A DNA stretch of 64,000 nt, taken from NCBI RefSeq assembly GCF_005217615.1, contig NZ_SZNK01000001.1, positions 5,083,001 through 5,147,000 of the forward strand. Direction: 5' to 3'. Source of the stretch: Brevibacillus antibioticus. Lineage in GTDB: Bacteria > Bacillota > Bacilli > Brevibacillales > Brevibacillaceae. The translations under genes and the position numbers were made by a program. This document shows, piece after piece, positions 44,311 through 53,547 of the stretch; positions within the stretch are counted from its first letter, which is position 1, and each line of letters starts with the position of its first letter. The notes below the pieces were generated by a model. That model ran no database searches, had not been told where the DNA came from, and saw only the letters and a program-made list of their open reading frames with translations.

Positions 44311-46044
44311 ATGGAGATGGCGAAACTGGCTGATTTTTTGGGATTGGGAATACATAAGGAACTAATAGATGCTCTGCAAGCAAACGGGATTACCGAGCCT
44401 ACACCGATTCAGGAAAAAGCAATTCCTGTTGTGCTGGAAGGAAAAGACGTAATCGCGCAAGCACAGACGGGAACCGGGAAGACACTCGCATTTGTTCTGC
44501 CGATCTTGGAAAAAGTGGATTCACAAGCGACGCATGTTCAGGCGTTGATTCTTACCCCTACGCGGGAGCTTGCCTTGCAAATTACGGCAGAGGTAAAGAA
44601 GCTGACGGAAAAGCTGGAAGACATCCATGTGCTCGCGGTTTATGGTGGACAAGATGTCAATCAGCAACTGAGAAAGCTGGCAAGAAAAATACAAGTGGTC
44701 ATCGCGACACCGGGACGTTTGCTGGATCATCTGCGCAGAGGGACGATCGATTTATCGCAAGTTTCGATGTTTGTCCTGGATGAGGCGGATCAAATGCTTC
44801 ATATGGGTTTTTTGCCTGAGGTAGAAGATATTATGGCAAATACGCCTTTTGAAAAACAGACCTTGCTGTTTTCGGCAACCATGTCGGAACAGGTGCAATC
44901 TCTTGCGAAGCGCTTTATGCAAAAGCCAGAAAACATCAAGGTGCAGGGCAAGCGAATTACGTTAGAGGATATTCGCCAAATTGCAGTGGAGACCACAGAT
45001 CGTGCGAAGCAAGCTACGCTGTGCAGTCTGTTGGATGAACAACGGCCGTTTCTGGCGGTGATCTTTTGCCGAACAAAGCGCAGAGCCAGTAAGTTAAATG
45101 CAGAGCTGCAAGGTCTCGATTATATGTCTGACGAGCTGCACGGCGATTTGTCACAGGCGAAGCGCGAGGATGTCATGAAGCGATTCCGGGAGTCTAGGAT
45201 TCAGTACTTGGTCGCAACAGATGTAGCAGCGCGCGGGCTTGATGTAGAAGGAGTCACACATGTTTTTAATTACGACATTCCAGAAGACGTAGACAGTTAT
45301 ATACACCGGATCGGCAGAACGGGACGAGCCAAGGAAAAAGGAACGGCTTTCACGTTGGTGGCAGGGAAGGATTGGGGGCAACTCAGGGAGATTGAAGAAG
45401 GGATCAATCTGTCTCTGGAGCGGCGTGAAATGGATCGCGGGGAATCGGATGGTCAGAAAAAGCAAAAGCCTGAGAGGGAGCGAGCCGAGAAAGCAGATCG
45501 GCGCGGCGACAAGCAGGGCAGAGGGAAAGGAAAGTCCGCTGAGGGAAGACAGCAAGGCTCTAGAGAGCGTCGTGATGGAGATGGACGACGTCAAGCAAAG
45601 GGTGGCAGTTCTGAGCGTAATTCAGGGAAACGTGAACGCGTAGAAGGTCGCTATGAGAGCAAGGCAAAGGGTAGAGACCGTGCAGCAGGCGGGTTCGAGC
45701 GCAAGCCGAAGGAAGGTAACCGAGCAACAACAGGTGGCTTTGAGTACAAACCAAAGGACGGTAACCGAGTAACAACAGGTGGTTTTGATCGTAAGCCAAA
45801 GGACGGTAACCGAGCAACAGGTGGCTTTGATCGTAAGCCGAAGGACGGTAGCCGAGCAACAGGCGGTACTGGACGCAAGCCGAAGGAAGGGAACCGTGCA
45901 GCAAGTGGTTTTGATCGCAAGTCGAGCAGTTCTGGCAAGAAGCCGGTAAGTGCTCAACGCAGCTCAGCACGCCCGAATGCAAAACAAGGCAATCGAGCAA
46001 GCACTGCTCCTGCAAAACGTACTTCTCGTAAAAAATCGAGATAG
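44311..46044 (+). CDS. DEAD-box RNA helicase with repeat-rich basic tail
   Basis: This 577-residue RNA helicase has a Q motif ([12 protein letters not shown]), Walker [13 protein letters not shown] (about 151-154), SAT and HRIGRTGRA in an intact core (1-365). A long basic low-complexity tail (about 370-577) includes six imperfect copies of a 15-residue unit like [15 protein letters not shown]. Such tails bind RNA non-specifically and aid cold-shock or ribosome roles. The ribosome site is weak. It is a paralogue of the helicase at 61359. Confidence 0.93.
   Translation: MEMAKLADFLGLGIHKELIDALQANGITEPTPIQEKAIPVVLEGKDVIAQAQTGTGKTLAFVLPILEKVDSQATHVQALILTPTRELALQITAEVKKLTEKLEDIHVLAVYGGQDVNQQLRKLARKIQVVIATPGRLLDHLRRGTIDLSQVSMFVLDEADQMLHMGFLPEVEDIMANTPFEKQTLLFSATMSEQVQSLAKRFMQKPENIKVQGKRITLEDIRQIAVETTDRAKQATLCSLLDEQRPFLAVIFCRTKRRASKLNAELQGLDYMSDELHGDLSQAKREDVMKRFRESRIQYLVATDVAARGLDVEGVTHVFNYDIPEDVDSYIHRIGRTGRAKEKGTAFTLVAGKDWGQLREIEEGINLSLERREMDRGESDGQKKQKPERERAEKADRRGDKQGRGKGKSAEGRQQGSRERRDGDGRRQAKGGSSERNSGKRERVEGRYESKAKGRDRAAGGFERKPKEGNRATTGGFEYKPKDGNRVTTGGFDRKPKDGNRATGGFDRKPKDGSRATGGTGRKPKEGNRAASGFDRKSSSSGKKPVSAQRSSARPNAKQGNRASTAPAKRTSRKKSR
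45688..45915 (+). repeat. In-frame tandem repeats in the helicase tail
   Basis: About six imperfect 42-48 base units encode [13 protein letters not shown] repeats. Copy number could vary between strains by slippage or recombination. The repeats also keep the opposite strand open, which yields long spurious frames there. Confidence 0.85.
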
Positions 46045-46054
46045 CCATCCCAAG

Positions 46055-46100
46055 TAAAAAAAGACCGTTCCAGCCAGTAAAAAGGCAGGAGCGGTCTTCT
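46055..46100. terminator. Bidirectional terminator between the helicase and DUF779 genes
   Basis: AAGACCGTTCC (46061-46071) pairs with GGAGCGGTCTT (46088-46098, one mismatch), with an A-run before and a T-rich stretch after. Confidence 0.82.
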
Positions 46101-46102
46101 TG

Positions 46103-46453
46103 TTATTCCGGTTCCGTGTCTGAAAATACCCGTGAACGTGTGAGGAAGCGTACTCCCTCAGGTCCTTCCAGCGAAAACATTCCGCCACGCCCATTCACGA
46201 CGTCAATGATGAGCTGCGTATGCTTCCAATACTCATACTGCGCTTTGCCCATGTAGAACGGGCAGCCACCGATCTCGCCCAACAGAACGTCCTGCTCACC
46301 CACGAGAAATTCTCCGAGCGGGTAACACATGGGGGAGCTGCCATCGCAGCAGCCCCCTGACTGGTGAAACATTAGGTCACCGTGTTTGGCGTGAAGCCGC
46401 TCAATTAATGTCAGTGCAGCATCTGTCGCGAGCACTTTTTCTGGCTGGCTCAT
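46103..46453 (-). CDS. DUF779 domain protein
   Basis: This 116-residue protein of family DUF779 has conserved Cys and His residues (HQSGGCCDGSSPMCYP, about 30-45, and GGCPFYMG) suggestive of metal binding. Family members are regularly encoded next to acetaldehyde dehydrogenases; their role is not established. The gene begins three bases after the aldehyde dehydrogenase stop and shares its transcript. Confidence 0.88.
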   Translation of the reverse strand: MSQPEKVLATDAALTLIERLHAKHGDLMFHQSGGCCDGSSPMCYPLGEFLVGEQDVLLGEIGGCPFYMGKAQYEYWKHTQLIIDVVNGRGGMFSLEGPEGVRFLTRSRVFSDTEPE

Positions 46454-46456
46454 TAA

Positions 46457-47977
46457 TCAAAAGAACCCCAGAGCTTGATCGCTGTAGCTGACCAGCAGGT
46501 TTTTCGTTTGCTGGTAGTGAGACAGCATCATTTTGTGTGTCTCGCGGCCAATACCGGACATTTTGTAGCCGCCAAACGCTGCGTGAGCCGGGTAAGCGTG
46601 GTAGCAGTTGGTCCATACGCGACCAGCCTGGATTTCGCGGCCCATGCGGTAGGCTGTGTTCGTGTCGCGTGTCCATACACCAGCACCCAAGCCATACAGC
46701 GTATCATTGGCCATAGCGAGTGCTTCTTCTGTATCCTTGAAGGTCGTTACGGAGACGACCGGACCGAAGATTTCCTCTTGGAAGATACGCATCTTGTTGT
46801 GGCCTTTAAAGACAGTTGGCTGGATGTAGTAGCCGCCCTCGAGATCACCTGCAAGCTGTGCTCGAGAGCCGCCAATCAGGCATTCGGCTCCTTCTTGTTT
46901 GCCGATATCCAGATAGGAGAGGATTTTTTCTACCTGCTCCAAGGAAGCCTGTGCGCCGATCATCGTATCCGTATCGAGCGGATTTCCTTGCTTGATATTG
47001 GCTACGCGTTGCAGGGCACGCTCCATGAATTGGTCGTAAATGCTTTCGTGAATGAGCGCACGGGATGGGCATGTGCAAACCTCGCCTTGGTTGAGCGCAA
47101 ACAGTACGAATCCTTCAATCGCTTTGTTAAAGAAGGCATCGTCATTTGCAGCTACATCCGAGAAGAAGATGTTTGGCGATTTTCCGCCCAGCTCCAGCGT
47201 CACCGGAATGATATTTTGGGAAGCGTATTGCATGATCAAGCGCCCTGTTGTCGTTTCACCCGTAAAGGCGATTTTTGCGATGCGATTGCTGGATGCAAGT
47301 GGTTTACCCGCTTCCAGACCGAAGCCATTCACAACGTTAACGACGCCAGGAGGGAGCAGGTCGCCGATCAGCTCCATCAGTACCATGATAGAAGCGGGTG
47401 TTTGCTCCGCTGGCTTGAGGACGACGCAGTTGCCCGCAGCCAAGGCTGGAGCCAGCTTCCATGTCGCCATGAGGAGCGGGAAGTTCCACGGAATAATTTG
47501 ACCAACGACACCGAGTGGCTCATGGAAATGATAAGCGACCGTATCGTTATCGATTTCAGCGAGTGTACTTTCTTGTGCGCGGATCGCTCCGGCGAAGTAA
47601 CGGAAATGGTCAATCGCCAGCGGGATGTCGGCCGCGAGTGTTTCACGAACGGGCTTGCCGTTTTCCCACGTCTCTGCGTTTGCCAGCATCTCCAGATTGG
47701 CTTCCATGCGATCCGCAATTTTTAACATAATATTCGCGCGCTGTGCAACAGAGGTACGACCCCACGCGTCTTTTGCCTCATGGGCAGCGTCCAGTGCCAG
47801 CTCAATATCATCGGCTGACGAACGGGCTACCTCGCAAAAGACCTTGCCATTTACAGGTGACACGTTTTCGAAATACTCACCTTTCACTGGCGGAACCCAA
47901 TTACCCCCGATGTAGTTTTCATAACGATTTTTGAACGTCACCTTGGAACCGGTTTGGCCGGGCTGAGCATAGATCAT
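46457..47977 (-). CDS. NAD-dependent aldehyde dehydrogenase (acetaldehyde dehydrogenase type)
   Basis: This 506-residue enzyme of the ExaC/AcoD group oxidises acetaldehyde or similar aldehydes to acids. The catalytic Cys lies in GEVCTCPSR (about 300), the Glu in ELGGKSPNI (about 264), and the NAD-site motif FTGETTTGR is present. ATG 47977 follows GAGGAGG; the reading frame stays open to 48424 but would cross the sigma-54 promoter. The -24/-12 promoter and the AcoR-like gene nearby point to induction by the substrate alcohol, acetoin or aldehyde. Confidence 0.94.
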   Translation of the reverse strand: MIYAQPGQTGSKVTFKNRYENYIGGNWVPPVKGEYFENVSPVNGKVFCEVARSSADDIELALDAAHEAKDAWGRTSVAQRANIMLKIADRMEANLEMLANAETWENGKPVRETLAADIPLAIDHFRYFAGAIRAQESTLAEIDNDTVAYHFHEPLGVVGQIIPWNFPLLMATWKLAPALAAGNCVVLKPAEQTPASIMVLMELIGDLLPPGVVNVVNGFGLEAGKPLASSNRIAKIAFTGETTTGRLIMQYASQNIIPVTLELGGKSPNIFFSDVAANDDAFFNKAIEGFVLFALNQGEVCTCPSRALIHESIYDQFMERALQRVANIKQGNPLDTDTMIGAQASLEQVEKILSYLDIGKQEGAECLIGGSRAQLAGDLEGGYYIQPTVFKGHNKMRIFQEEIFGPVVSVTTFKDTEEALAMANDTLYGLGAGVWTRDTNTAYRMGREIQAGRVWTNCYHAYPAHAAFGGYKMSGIGRETHKMMLSHYQQTKNLLVSYSDQALGFF

Positions 47978-48026
47978 TGCGAGCGCCTCCTCATTTATCA
48001 CATATTTCTTTACAGCCCTCTCTAAA

Positions 48027-48042
48027 AGCAAGTCTCGTACCA
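48027..48042 (-). promoter_or_regulatory. Sigma-54 promoter of the aldehyde dehydrogenase operon
   Basis: Read on the minus strand, TGGTACGAGACTTGCT matches TGGCACGN4TTGCW except for one base. Predicted transcription starts near 48015, about 38 bases before the ATG at 47977. Confidence 0.85.
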
Positions 48043-48094
48043 ACGTGAAAAGCTCGAAATGACAGCGTTTTCTTGAGCAGATGAGGCTAGAAAT

Positions 48095-48133
48095 TGTTCC
48101 ATAATGGATCATGTTGTGTTCCGTATTGGGACA
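48095..48133 (-). promoter_or_regulatory. Two tandem palindromes, candidate AcoR-like UAS
   Basis: TGTTCCATAATGGATCA (48095-48111) and TGTTCCGTATTGGGACA (48117-48133) share the form TGTTCC-N5-GGNNCA. Their centres are 22 bases apart, two helical turns, and lie 70-90 bases upstream of the -24/-12 promoter. Binding of the activator encoded at 48975 is inferred. Confidence 0.7.
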
Positions 48134-48176
48134 AAAGATTGGATATCTGTCGGAAAATGACCGATGACGGCTAGGG

Positions 48177-48245
48177 GTGTAAAACATGTTTGACACGTCT
48201 CGTTGTCTTGCTCTATAGTTTGGGTGTAAAAGGTTTTTTACACCC
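48177..48245 (+). promoter_or_regulatory. Promoter with two palindromic operators before the XRE gene
   Basis: TTGACA (48190-48195) and TATAGT (48214-48219) are 18 bases apart. GTGTAAAACATGTTTGACAC (48177-48196) covers the -35 box. A second inverted repeat (GGGTGTAAAA, four bases, TTTTACACCC; 48222-48245) covers the transcription start. Both share GTGTAAAA, so autorepression by the XRE protein is likely. Confidence 0.7.
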
Positions 48246-48272
48246 ACCTGTAAATGGAAGGTGAACAACTCC

Positions 48273-48473
48273 ATGAAAAATCGAATAAAGGAATTTCGAG
48301 AAAAAGGGAACATCTCGCAAGGCAGGCTGGCTGAGCTGTGCAAGGTTAGCAGACAGACGATCAATGCGATCGAGAACAACAAATACGACCCGAGCCTACA
48401 ATTGGCTTTTGATTTGGCGAGCAATTTAGGGGTAACGATTGACGAGCTGTTTCAACCATACAGTGAGGAGTGA
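48273..48473 (+). CDS. XRE-family transcriptional regulator
   Basis: This 66-residue protein is a single helix-turn-helix domain ([23 protein letters not shown], about 18-40) of the compact Xre/YvaO-like type ending in DELF. ATG 48273 follows GGAAGGTGA by eight bases. It overlaps the ribosome site region of the next gene, with which it forms a two-gene unit. Two palindromes at its promoter are probable operators. Confidence 0.9.
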   Translation: MKNRIKEFREKGNISQGRLAELCKVSRQTINAIENNKYDPSLQLAFDLASNLGVTIDELFQPYSEE

Positions 48474-48481
48474 GAGAAGCT

Positions 48482-48871
48482 ATGAAAAAGTTCAACGTGA
48501 TTGTTTCATCCATCCTATTGTTGGCGATTGCAGGGCACGGAGGCTATCGGTGGGTTCGTTATGAGATGCTGGATGTAAGCACAATCATTTTCGGTTGCAT
48601 TGCACTGTCGTACTTGTTGAACTCGATCACCTGGGGAGACTACGAGGGCGGGAAATACAGTGAAAGTGACGAATTGGACAAGCATATCAAGACGCAAAGT
48701 GCGAGAATCGGATACTATGCGCTTATGGTGCTGTCTGCTGCGGTCCTGTTCCTGTCGGAAGGGGTTACTGCACTCAATGACATTCAAAATATTCCGTTGG
48801 CAGTTGTCGTCGGTTTGACGTTCATTGTGGCGCCAATTACGGAATTTTTCTATTCGCGGAAGTTCAGATAA
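48482..48871 (+). CDS. Small membrane protein paired with the XRE regulator
   Basis: This 129-residue protein has four predicted membrane helices (about 7-22, 34-50, 76-92 and 100-120) and a charged loop (EGGKYSESDELDKHIKTQ, about 58-75). Pairs of a compact XRE regulator and a small membrane protein are common in Bacillales. The membrane partner's function is unknown; I do not recognise a named family. It ends at a terminator. Confidence 0.75.
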   Translation: MKKFNVIVSSILLLAIAGHGGYRWVRYEMLDVSTIIFGCIALSYLLNSITWGDYEGGKYSESDELDKHIKTQSARIGYYALMVLSAAVLFLSEGVTALNDIQNIPLAVVVGLTFIVAPITEFFYSRKFR

Positions 48872-48878
48872 ATAGCAG

Positions 48879-48917
48879 CCAGTCGGACAAATGTGCTCGT
48901 GGTACGACTGGTTTTTT
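48879..48917 (+). terminator. Intrinsic terminator after the XRE/membrane pair
   Basis: CCAGTCG (48879-48885) pairs with CGACTGG (48905-48911), followed by six T. Confidence 0.82.
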
Positions 48918-48974
48918 CTATAGCAAAGACTCTCATGTTATACTGAGAGGGAATGATTTTTGGGGGAGGGAATC

Positions 48975-50711
48975 GTGTTGTCGACGATTGTTCAGCAATC
49001 TTGGAAGCGCTGTCAGGAATCGAACCTCAAAGCTACGGAGAAGACCAATGATCAAATCATTTCTGCCCGGCGAATCAAAGAAATCATTCAAGATAATCAC
49101 CCTCTGATTCGTGAAAGTCTCCCGCTTTTTAACAAGCTTGCTCCCTTTTTGTTATCGACGGAACACATCGCACTCTTGTCTGACCGGGAAGGAAATATTA
49201 TTCAAACGATCGGGGACCCGGTCTTCGCTAACCAGGCACAAAAAGTACAATTGCAAATCGGAGCGAACTGGACAGAAGACCACAAAGGAACCAATGCGAT
49301 TGGGACAGCACTGATCGCACAACAGCCGATTCAGGTGCAGGGAGAGCAACACTACTTTTTGGAAAATCGCTTTCTTACATGCTCAGCGGCACCTATTTTT
49401 TCATCTGCGGGTGAGCTGTTGGGCATCATTGACATTAGTACGCGAAAAGAATATTCCCATCCGTTTGCTCTAACAATGGCTTGCATGATCGCAGAGGCTC
49501 TACAAAACCGCTTTTTATTATCAGATGCGGAACGCGTGATTGCCTTACCAGCCTCATCAAGCCGAGGAGACAGTCGAGGAAAGCTGGCACTCGTCGGCTT
49601 GGATCGGGACGAGCGTATCGTGGGCCTTAATGAAGCCGCGCAACAGCAGCTCGGAGCGGAAGCCTTGGGAACAAGAGTAGGTGCGGAGCAAGAGCGTGCC
49701 AGTCGTAATGTGAAAGATCATCGCCCGCGGTTTTGGTCTATGGCACCCAAAGTACAGCTAAAGCCGTTTCCGCGTCTAGCTGGTTCATGCCCGCTCTTCA
49801 TACAGGCAAAGATACTCGGACAAAAGGCAGCGCAGGTAGATTTTCCTGTGATCATTTTTGGGGAAAGCGGCACGGGAAAAGAGCTGTTCGCTCAAATGGT
49901 CCATGAGACAGGTTCGCGCGCGCATGAGCCTTTTATCGCGTTGAACTGCAGTTCAATTCCAGAAAATTTGATCGAGAGTGAATTGTTTGGATATGAAAGT
50001 GGGTCATTCACAGGGGCACATCGGGAAGGAAGGATCGGAAAGTTTGAAGCGGCGAAAAAAGGCACGATCTTTTTGGATGAGATCGGGGATATGTCTTTGC
50101 GTGCGCAAGCGGCACTTCTGCGCGTTTTGCAGGAAAAGGTCGTCACCCCGGTGGGGAGCAATCAATACCGCCCCATTTATGCGCGGATCATTGCCGCTAC
50201 ACATCGAAACCTGTCTGAGGAGATCAAGGAGGGACGTTTTCGGGCTGATCTGTACTACCGGCTCAAAGGGGTCTCCATTCATTTGCCGTCGTTGAAAAAG
50301 CGCAGTGATATCATCCAGGTGGCGGAGCATCTATTGCAGCAGATAGACACAGAACAACCGTACATACTGACCACCGAGGCAAAGGATAAGCTGTGTGCTT
50401 ATTCATGGCCGGGCAATATCCGGGAACTGCAAGGCGTGCTGATTCAAGCGGTGTTTTTGGCAGAGGGGGACACCATTGATTGCGATCACATTCAGCTGGA
50501 GGGATTGATGGAAGCCGATACGGCTGAGTCTTGGGATCATGCCATTCCTTCATTGCGTGAAACAGAGAGAAAAGCGATCAAAAAGGCACTCGAGAACACT
50601 GGCGGTAATGTTAGTAAAGCGGCCAAAATGCTGCAAATCGGTCGAAATACCTTGTACCGCAAAATAGAAGAATACCAGATTGGAGCACCGATTAATCAGG
50701 AAGAGTCATAG
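48975..50711 (+). CDS. AcoR-like sigma-54-dependent activator (GAF, AAA+, Fis)
   Basis: This 578-residue activator has an N-terminal GAF-type sensor domain (about 50-180), a PAS-like linker and a sigma-54 AAA+ domain with GESGTGKE (about 296) and GSFTGA (about 341), the sigma-54 contact loop. A C-terminal Fis-type helix-turn-helix ([20 protein letters not shown]) completes it. GTG 48975 follows GGGAGGG; TTG 48978 and an upstream TTG 48960 are alternatives. The aldehyde dehydrogenase promoter 900 bases upstream on the other strand is its likely target. Confidence 0.92.
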   Translation: MLSTIVQQSWKRCQESNLKATEKTNDQIISARRIKEIIQDNHPLIRESLPLFNKLAPFLLSTEHIALLSDREGNIIQTIGDPVFANQAQKVQLQIGANWTEDHKGTNAIGTALIAQQPIQVQGEQHYFLENRFLTCSAAPIFSSAGELLGIIDISTRKEYSHPFALTMACMIAEALQNRFLLSDAERVIALPASSSRGDSRGKLALVGLDRDERIVGLNEAAQQQLGAEALGTRVGAEQERASRNVKDHRPRFWSMAPKVQLKPFPRLAGSCPLFIQAKILGQKAAQVDFPVIIFGESGTGKELFAQMVHETGSRAHEPFIALNCSSIPENLIESELFGYESGSFTGAHREGRIGKFEAAKKGTIFLDEIGDMSLRAQAALLRVLQEKVVTPVGSNQYRPIYARIIAATHRNLSEEIKEGRFRADLYYRLKGVSIHLPSLKKRSDIIQVAEHLLQQIDTEQPYILTTEAKDKLCAYSWPGNIRELQGVLIQAVFLAEGDTIDCDHIQLEGLMEADTAESWDHAIPSLRETERKAIKKALENTGGNVSKAAKMLQIGRNTLYRKIEEYQIGAPINQEES

Positions 50712-50800
50712 TGGTGTCTATGACAAGTTTTCCGGGCAGTTCGGCAAAGAGTTGGTGGATCAAATTGTAAATACAAAATAAACGGCAGAAGGGAGACGAG

Positions 50801-51547
50801 TTACTCTGGCTTTTCTCGAATAAAGAAATCAAGAAGGACAAAATTTTTCTGTGCATCTTCTATTGCCAATGTAGCTTTACTTAGGTGATTAGCAGGTAAC
50901 TGATTTATGGGAATGCGAGTTTGAAAAGTTCCATCTTGATTGACTTCGATCGTACCCGTCATCAGATCTTGGACACCATCGCTCACAGAATAAGATAATT
51001 TTTCAGGATGTCCCACTTTTCCTGTGATTTCTAACTCCTCACCAACCAGCATGTTTGTATAGGGAACAGGGTTATGTATGGTTAGCCAGTCGACACTATT
51101 AGTTTTATAAGCTATTTCATGTTCTGTATGCCAGGCATTTTTAGCTTCCTCAGAAGATACCCTAGCAGATACAATGACTTTCCCATGCAAGGTTGAGGGA
51201 ATCTTTTCTAGTGTGATTTCTCTCAAATATTGGAAGGATTTGCTTTGTGGTTTTATTTCTTCCTGAAACAATATATTTTTAAGATCATCTTGTATTGTTA
51301 GGTTATAGGAGTAATCAGGCACTCCATAAAAATGGATAGTCATTACTTTGCCTTCAATGACTGAAAAGTTTTTTGGACTACTAATTTCAGCTAAATTGGA
51401 CTGATCTTCAAATAGATTCGTAGGATTCTCTTCGACAAATGTAACATAGCCATTTGGATGATCGACAACTCTCTCATTGCATCCAAAGAGAGATAAACAA
51501 AGCAACGCGAGTAAAGAAAGATACACCTTAAATTTTATCGTGTGCAC
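50801..51547 (-). CDS. Orphan lipoprotein
   Basis: This 248-residue protein has a signal peptide and lipobox SLFGC (Cys23). The rest is beta-rich with Ig-like character (VGEELEITGKV and QTRIPI segments) and I do not recognise a family. Its base composition is more AT-rich than the flanking core genes. The GTG start at 51547 follows GAGGAG by ten bases. An IS element begins only eight bases upstream of that site, so its native promoter has been displaced. Confidence 0.7.
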   Translation of the reverse strand: MHTIKFKVYLSLLALLCLSLFGCNERVVDHPNGYVTFVEENPTNLFEDQSNLAEISSPKNFSVIEGKVMTIHFYGVPDYSYNLTIQDDLKNILFQEEIKPQSKSFQYLREITLEKIPSTLHGKVIVSARVSSEEAKNAWHTEHEIAYKTNSVDWLTIHNPVPYTNMLVGEELEITGKVGHPEKLSYSVSDGVQDLMTGTIEVNQDGTFQTRIPINQLPANHLSKATLAIEDAQKNFVLLDFFIREKPE

Positions 51548-51585
51548 AATCGATCAACTCCTCTTTTAACTAGTTCCGAAAGAAG

Positions 51586-51639
51586 TCTCCCACCTCAAGG
51601 AATGTGAAGGTGCGACAGCACAAGTGAGTAGGTGGGAGA
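51586..51639 (+). repeat. Left-end hairpin of the IS element
   Basis: TCTCCCACCT (51586-51595) pairs perfectly with AGGTGGGAGA (51630-51639). TnpA recognises such subterminal hairpins as single-stranded DNA. Confidence 0.8.
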
Positions 51640-51728
51640 TGAATTTCGGTTGGCGAAGCCAAAAAGGTTTGCTCTCTATTTTGGGTTTGATATATTCAGT
51701 CATAATAAGTATAAGGATTGATATATCA

Positions 51729-52127
51729 ATGGAATTGGACAATAACAACCACTCAGTATTCTCATTGTATTATCATTTGGTGCTTGTCGTGAAGTACAGA
51801 AGAAACGTATTGGATGACGAAATCTCTGATTACGCAAAAGATATGTTTGTGAGAATTTCCGACGGTTACAACATCACTCTCTTAGAATGGAATCACGATA
51901 GTAACCATGTCCATGTACGGTTCAAAGCTCACCCAAACACTGAAATGACAAAGTTCATCAACGCCTATAAGAGTGCGAGTTCTCGACTGATAAAGAAAGA
52001 TTTCCCACAAGTAAGAAAAAAACTGTGGAAAGAATTGTCCTGGTCAAGAAGTTTCTGCTTACTTACACCGGGCGGATCTCCTATTGAAGTGATAAAGAAG
52101 TACATCGAAAGTCAAGGGATGAAGTGA
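51729..52127 (+). CDS. tnpA: IS200/IS605 TnpA, HUH/Y1 transposase
   Basis: This 132-residue single-strand transposase has an HUH motif (SNHVHVRF, His-Val-His at about 58-60) and catalytic Tyr in IKKYIESQG (about 125-130). It excises and inserts the element as a single-stranded circle. The ATG at 51729 is taken as start; a longer frame from 51624 overlaps the left-end hairpin. The C-terminal part reads SWSRSFCLLTPGG, slightly diverged from the usual SRSYFV segment. Confidence 0.92.
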   Translation: MELDNNNHSVFSLYYHLVLVVKYRRNVLDDEISDYAKDMFVRISDGYNITLLEWNHDSNHVHVRFKAHPNTEMTKFINAYKSASSRLIKKDFPQVRKKLWKELSWSRSFCLLTPGGSPIEVIKKYIESQGMK

Positions 52128-52138
52128 GGTGAAATGAT

Positions 52139-53248
52139 ATGGCTATCCACAACAAAGCATATAAGTTCCGCTTGTATCCAACAGAAGAACAAGCCTATCT
52201 CATTCGTAAAACATTCGGTTGTGTTCGTTTTGTCTACAACAAAATGTTAGCGGAACGGAAGGAAACATATGAGCAATTCAAAAACGATAAAGAAGCCTTG
52301 AAGAAGCAAAAACTCCCTACTCCTGCTAAGTATAAAGGGGAATTCACATGGCTCAAAGAAGTAGATTCATTAGCGTTAGCGAATGCGCAACTTCATTTGC
52401 AGACCGCCTACAAAAACTTCTTTGGTGGGAAGGCAGATTTCCCTACATTCAAGAGTAAGAAAGCTAGGAAATCCTATACGACTAACGTAGTCAACGGCAA
52501 CATCATGTTGCTGGATGGCTATATCAAATTACCAAAGCTCAAACTCGTAAAAATAAAGCAACACAGGATGATTCCTGATGAACATACGATCAAGTCATGC
52601 ACGATTTCGATGACGCCTACAGGAAAATACTACGTGTCAATCTTGACCGAATATGAAGCGAATGTTATACCCAAAAAACTCAACACCTTTGTTGGGCTCG
52701 ATTTTACCATGACCGAATTATATGTCGATAGTGAGGGTGAGAAAGCCAATTACCCACGATTTTATCGACAGGAATTCGTACGGTTAGCGAAAGCCCAACG
52801 TGTTTTAGCAAGACGAAAAAAAGGCTCTTCTCGCTGGCATAAGCAACGAATAAAGGTTGCGAAACTCCATGAGAAAATAACAAATCAACGAAAAGACTTT
52901 CTTCATAAAAAGTCATACAACCTTGCTAAAACGTATGATTGCGTTGTGATCGAAGACCTCAACATGAAAGGCATGTCCCAAGCACTCAACTTTGGAAAAA
53001 GTGTAGCTGATAATGCTTGGGGCATGTTTACGGCATTTCTCCAATACAAGTTGGAAGAACAAGGGAAGAGGCTTATCAAAATAGATAAGTGGTTTCCCTC
53101 ATCTAAAACATGCTCGTGTTGCGGTCAAATAAAGGAGTCTCTATCTCTTTCTGAGCGTACATTCCATTGCGATTGCGGTTTTGTGGCAGATAGAGACTGG
53201 AATGCTTCAATCAATATCAAGAATGAAGGATTACGACTATTAGCGTAA
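52139..53248 (+). CDS. tnpB: TnpB, RNA-guided nuclease of the IS element
   Basis: This 369-residue protein has an N-terminal OrfB HTH region (NKAYKFRLYPTEEQ), a RuvC-like core with Asp in GLDFTMTELY, Glu in VIEDLNMKGM and a late Asp in DRDWNASINI, and a zinc ribbon (CSCCG ... CDCG). TnpB proteins cut DNA guided by an RNA made from the right end of the element, which helps keep the element after excision. All key residues are present, so it is probably functional. Confidence 0.94.
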   Translation: MAIHNKAYKFRLYPTEEQAYLIRKTFGCVRFVYNKMLAERKETYEQFKNDKEALKKQKLPTPAKYKGEFTWLKEVDSLALANAQLHLQTAYKNFFGGKADFPTFKSKKARKSYTTNVVNGNIMLLDGYIKLPKLKLVKIKQHRMIPDEHTIKSCTISMTPTGKYYVSILTEYEANVIPKKLNTFVGLDFTMTELYVDSEGEKANYPRFYRQEFVRLAKAQRVLARRKKGSSRWHKQRIKVAKLHEKITNQRKDFLHKKSYNLAKTYDCVVIEDLNMKGMSQALNFGKSVADNAWGMFTAFLQYKLEEQGKRLIKIDKWFPSSKTCSCCGQIKESLSLSERTFHCDCGFVADRDWNASINIKNEGLRLLA

Positions 53249-53361
53249 TCAAATAAATAGAGCATGGTTCAGGCTCGATAGCTAGGTCAATTTCGTACCA
53301 GTAGGTGCGATTACCCTAGAAGCCCCCACTTCAAGCGATAGCTAAGTGGTGGGTAGTTCAC
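53249..53361 (+). ncRNA. Right end and candidate guide-RNA scaffold of TnpB
   Basis: The stretch after the tnpB stop ends in a bulged hairpin (CCCCCACTT with AAGTGGTGGG, 53323-53353) and GTAGTTCAC. In studied TnpB systems the guide RNA starts inside the tnpB 3' end, runs through this hairpin and takes its guide from the first bases of the right flank, here TAAACGCGTGATTATG (53362-53377). Confidence 0.7.
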
Positions 53362-53364
53362 TAA

Positions 53365-53517
53365 ACGCGTGATTATGAAGACAAATATAAGACGCATATT
53401 TCCATAAAAAGGTCTCCTGAAATGGTTCCGATACCGTTTGGTGAGCCTCTGTTTCCTGGGGTACGTCCGGAAGAATGGAAAAGCACCTTGAGGATTTTTC
53501 ATTCGGAACAAAATTAA
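53365..53517 (+). pseudogene. Unidentified gene remnant
   Basis: An open frame of 50 codons without a start reads DYEDKYKTHISIKRSPEM, then PIPFGEPLFPGVRPEEW, to a stop at 53515. Its composition looks protein-like and it lies just outside the IS right end, after an in-frame stop at 53362. I do not recognise the family. It is probably the 3' remnant of a lost gene. Confidence 0.4.
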
Positions 53518-53547
53518 AAATGCTGATTTAAACAGTAACGGCTGCTT

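Larger units (their letters stand above)
51571..53361 (+). mobile_element. IS200/IS605-family insertion sequence with tnpA and tnpB
   Basis: The element carries a Y1 transposase gene, a tnpB gene in the same direction, and a hairpin near each end rather than inverted repeats. The left flank ends in TTTAAC (51565-51570), the target reported for IS605. The right end is placed after GGGTAGTTCAC at 53361 by analogy with related elements. No target duplication is expected for this family. Both genes are full length, so it may be active. Confidence 0.88.

Noticed and set aside
45651-46048. Repeat-rich minus-strand frames opposite the helicase tail
   Set aside because: They exist only because the tandem repeats lack stops on the opposite strand.
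46475-47725. 416-codon plus-strand frame opposite the aldehyde dehydrogenase
   Set aside because: It is the antisense of a well-conserved enzyme gene with no ribosome site and no family resemblance.
47978-48424. N-terminal extension of the aldehyde dehydrogenase
   Set aside because: It would cross the -24/-12 promoter and the tandem palindromes and has no aldehyde dehydrogenase similarity.
50716-50781. Short coding-like stretch (YDKFSGQFGKELVDQIV) after the AcoR-like gene
   Set aside because: It could be the 3' remnant of a lost gene, but at about 20 codons without a start it is too short to support.
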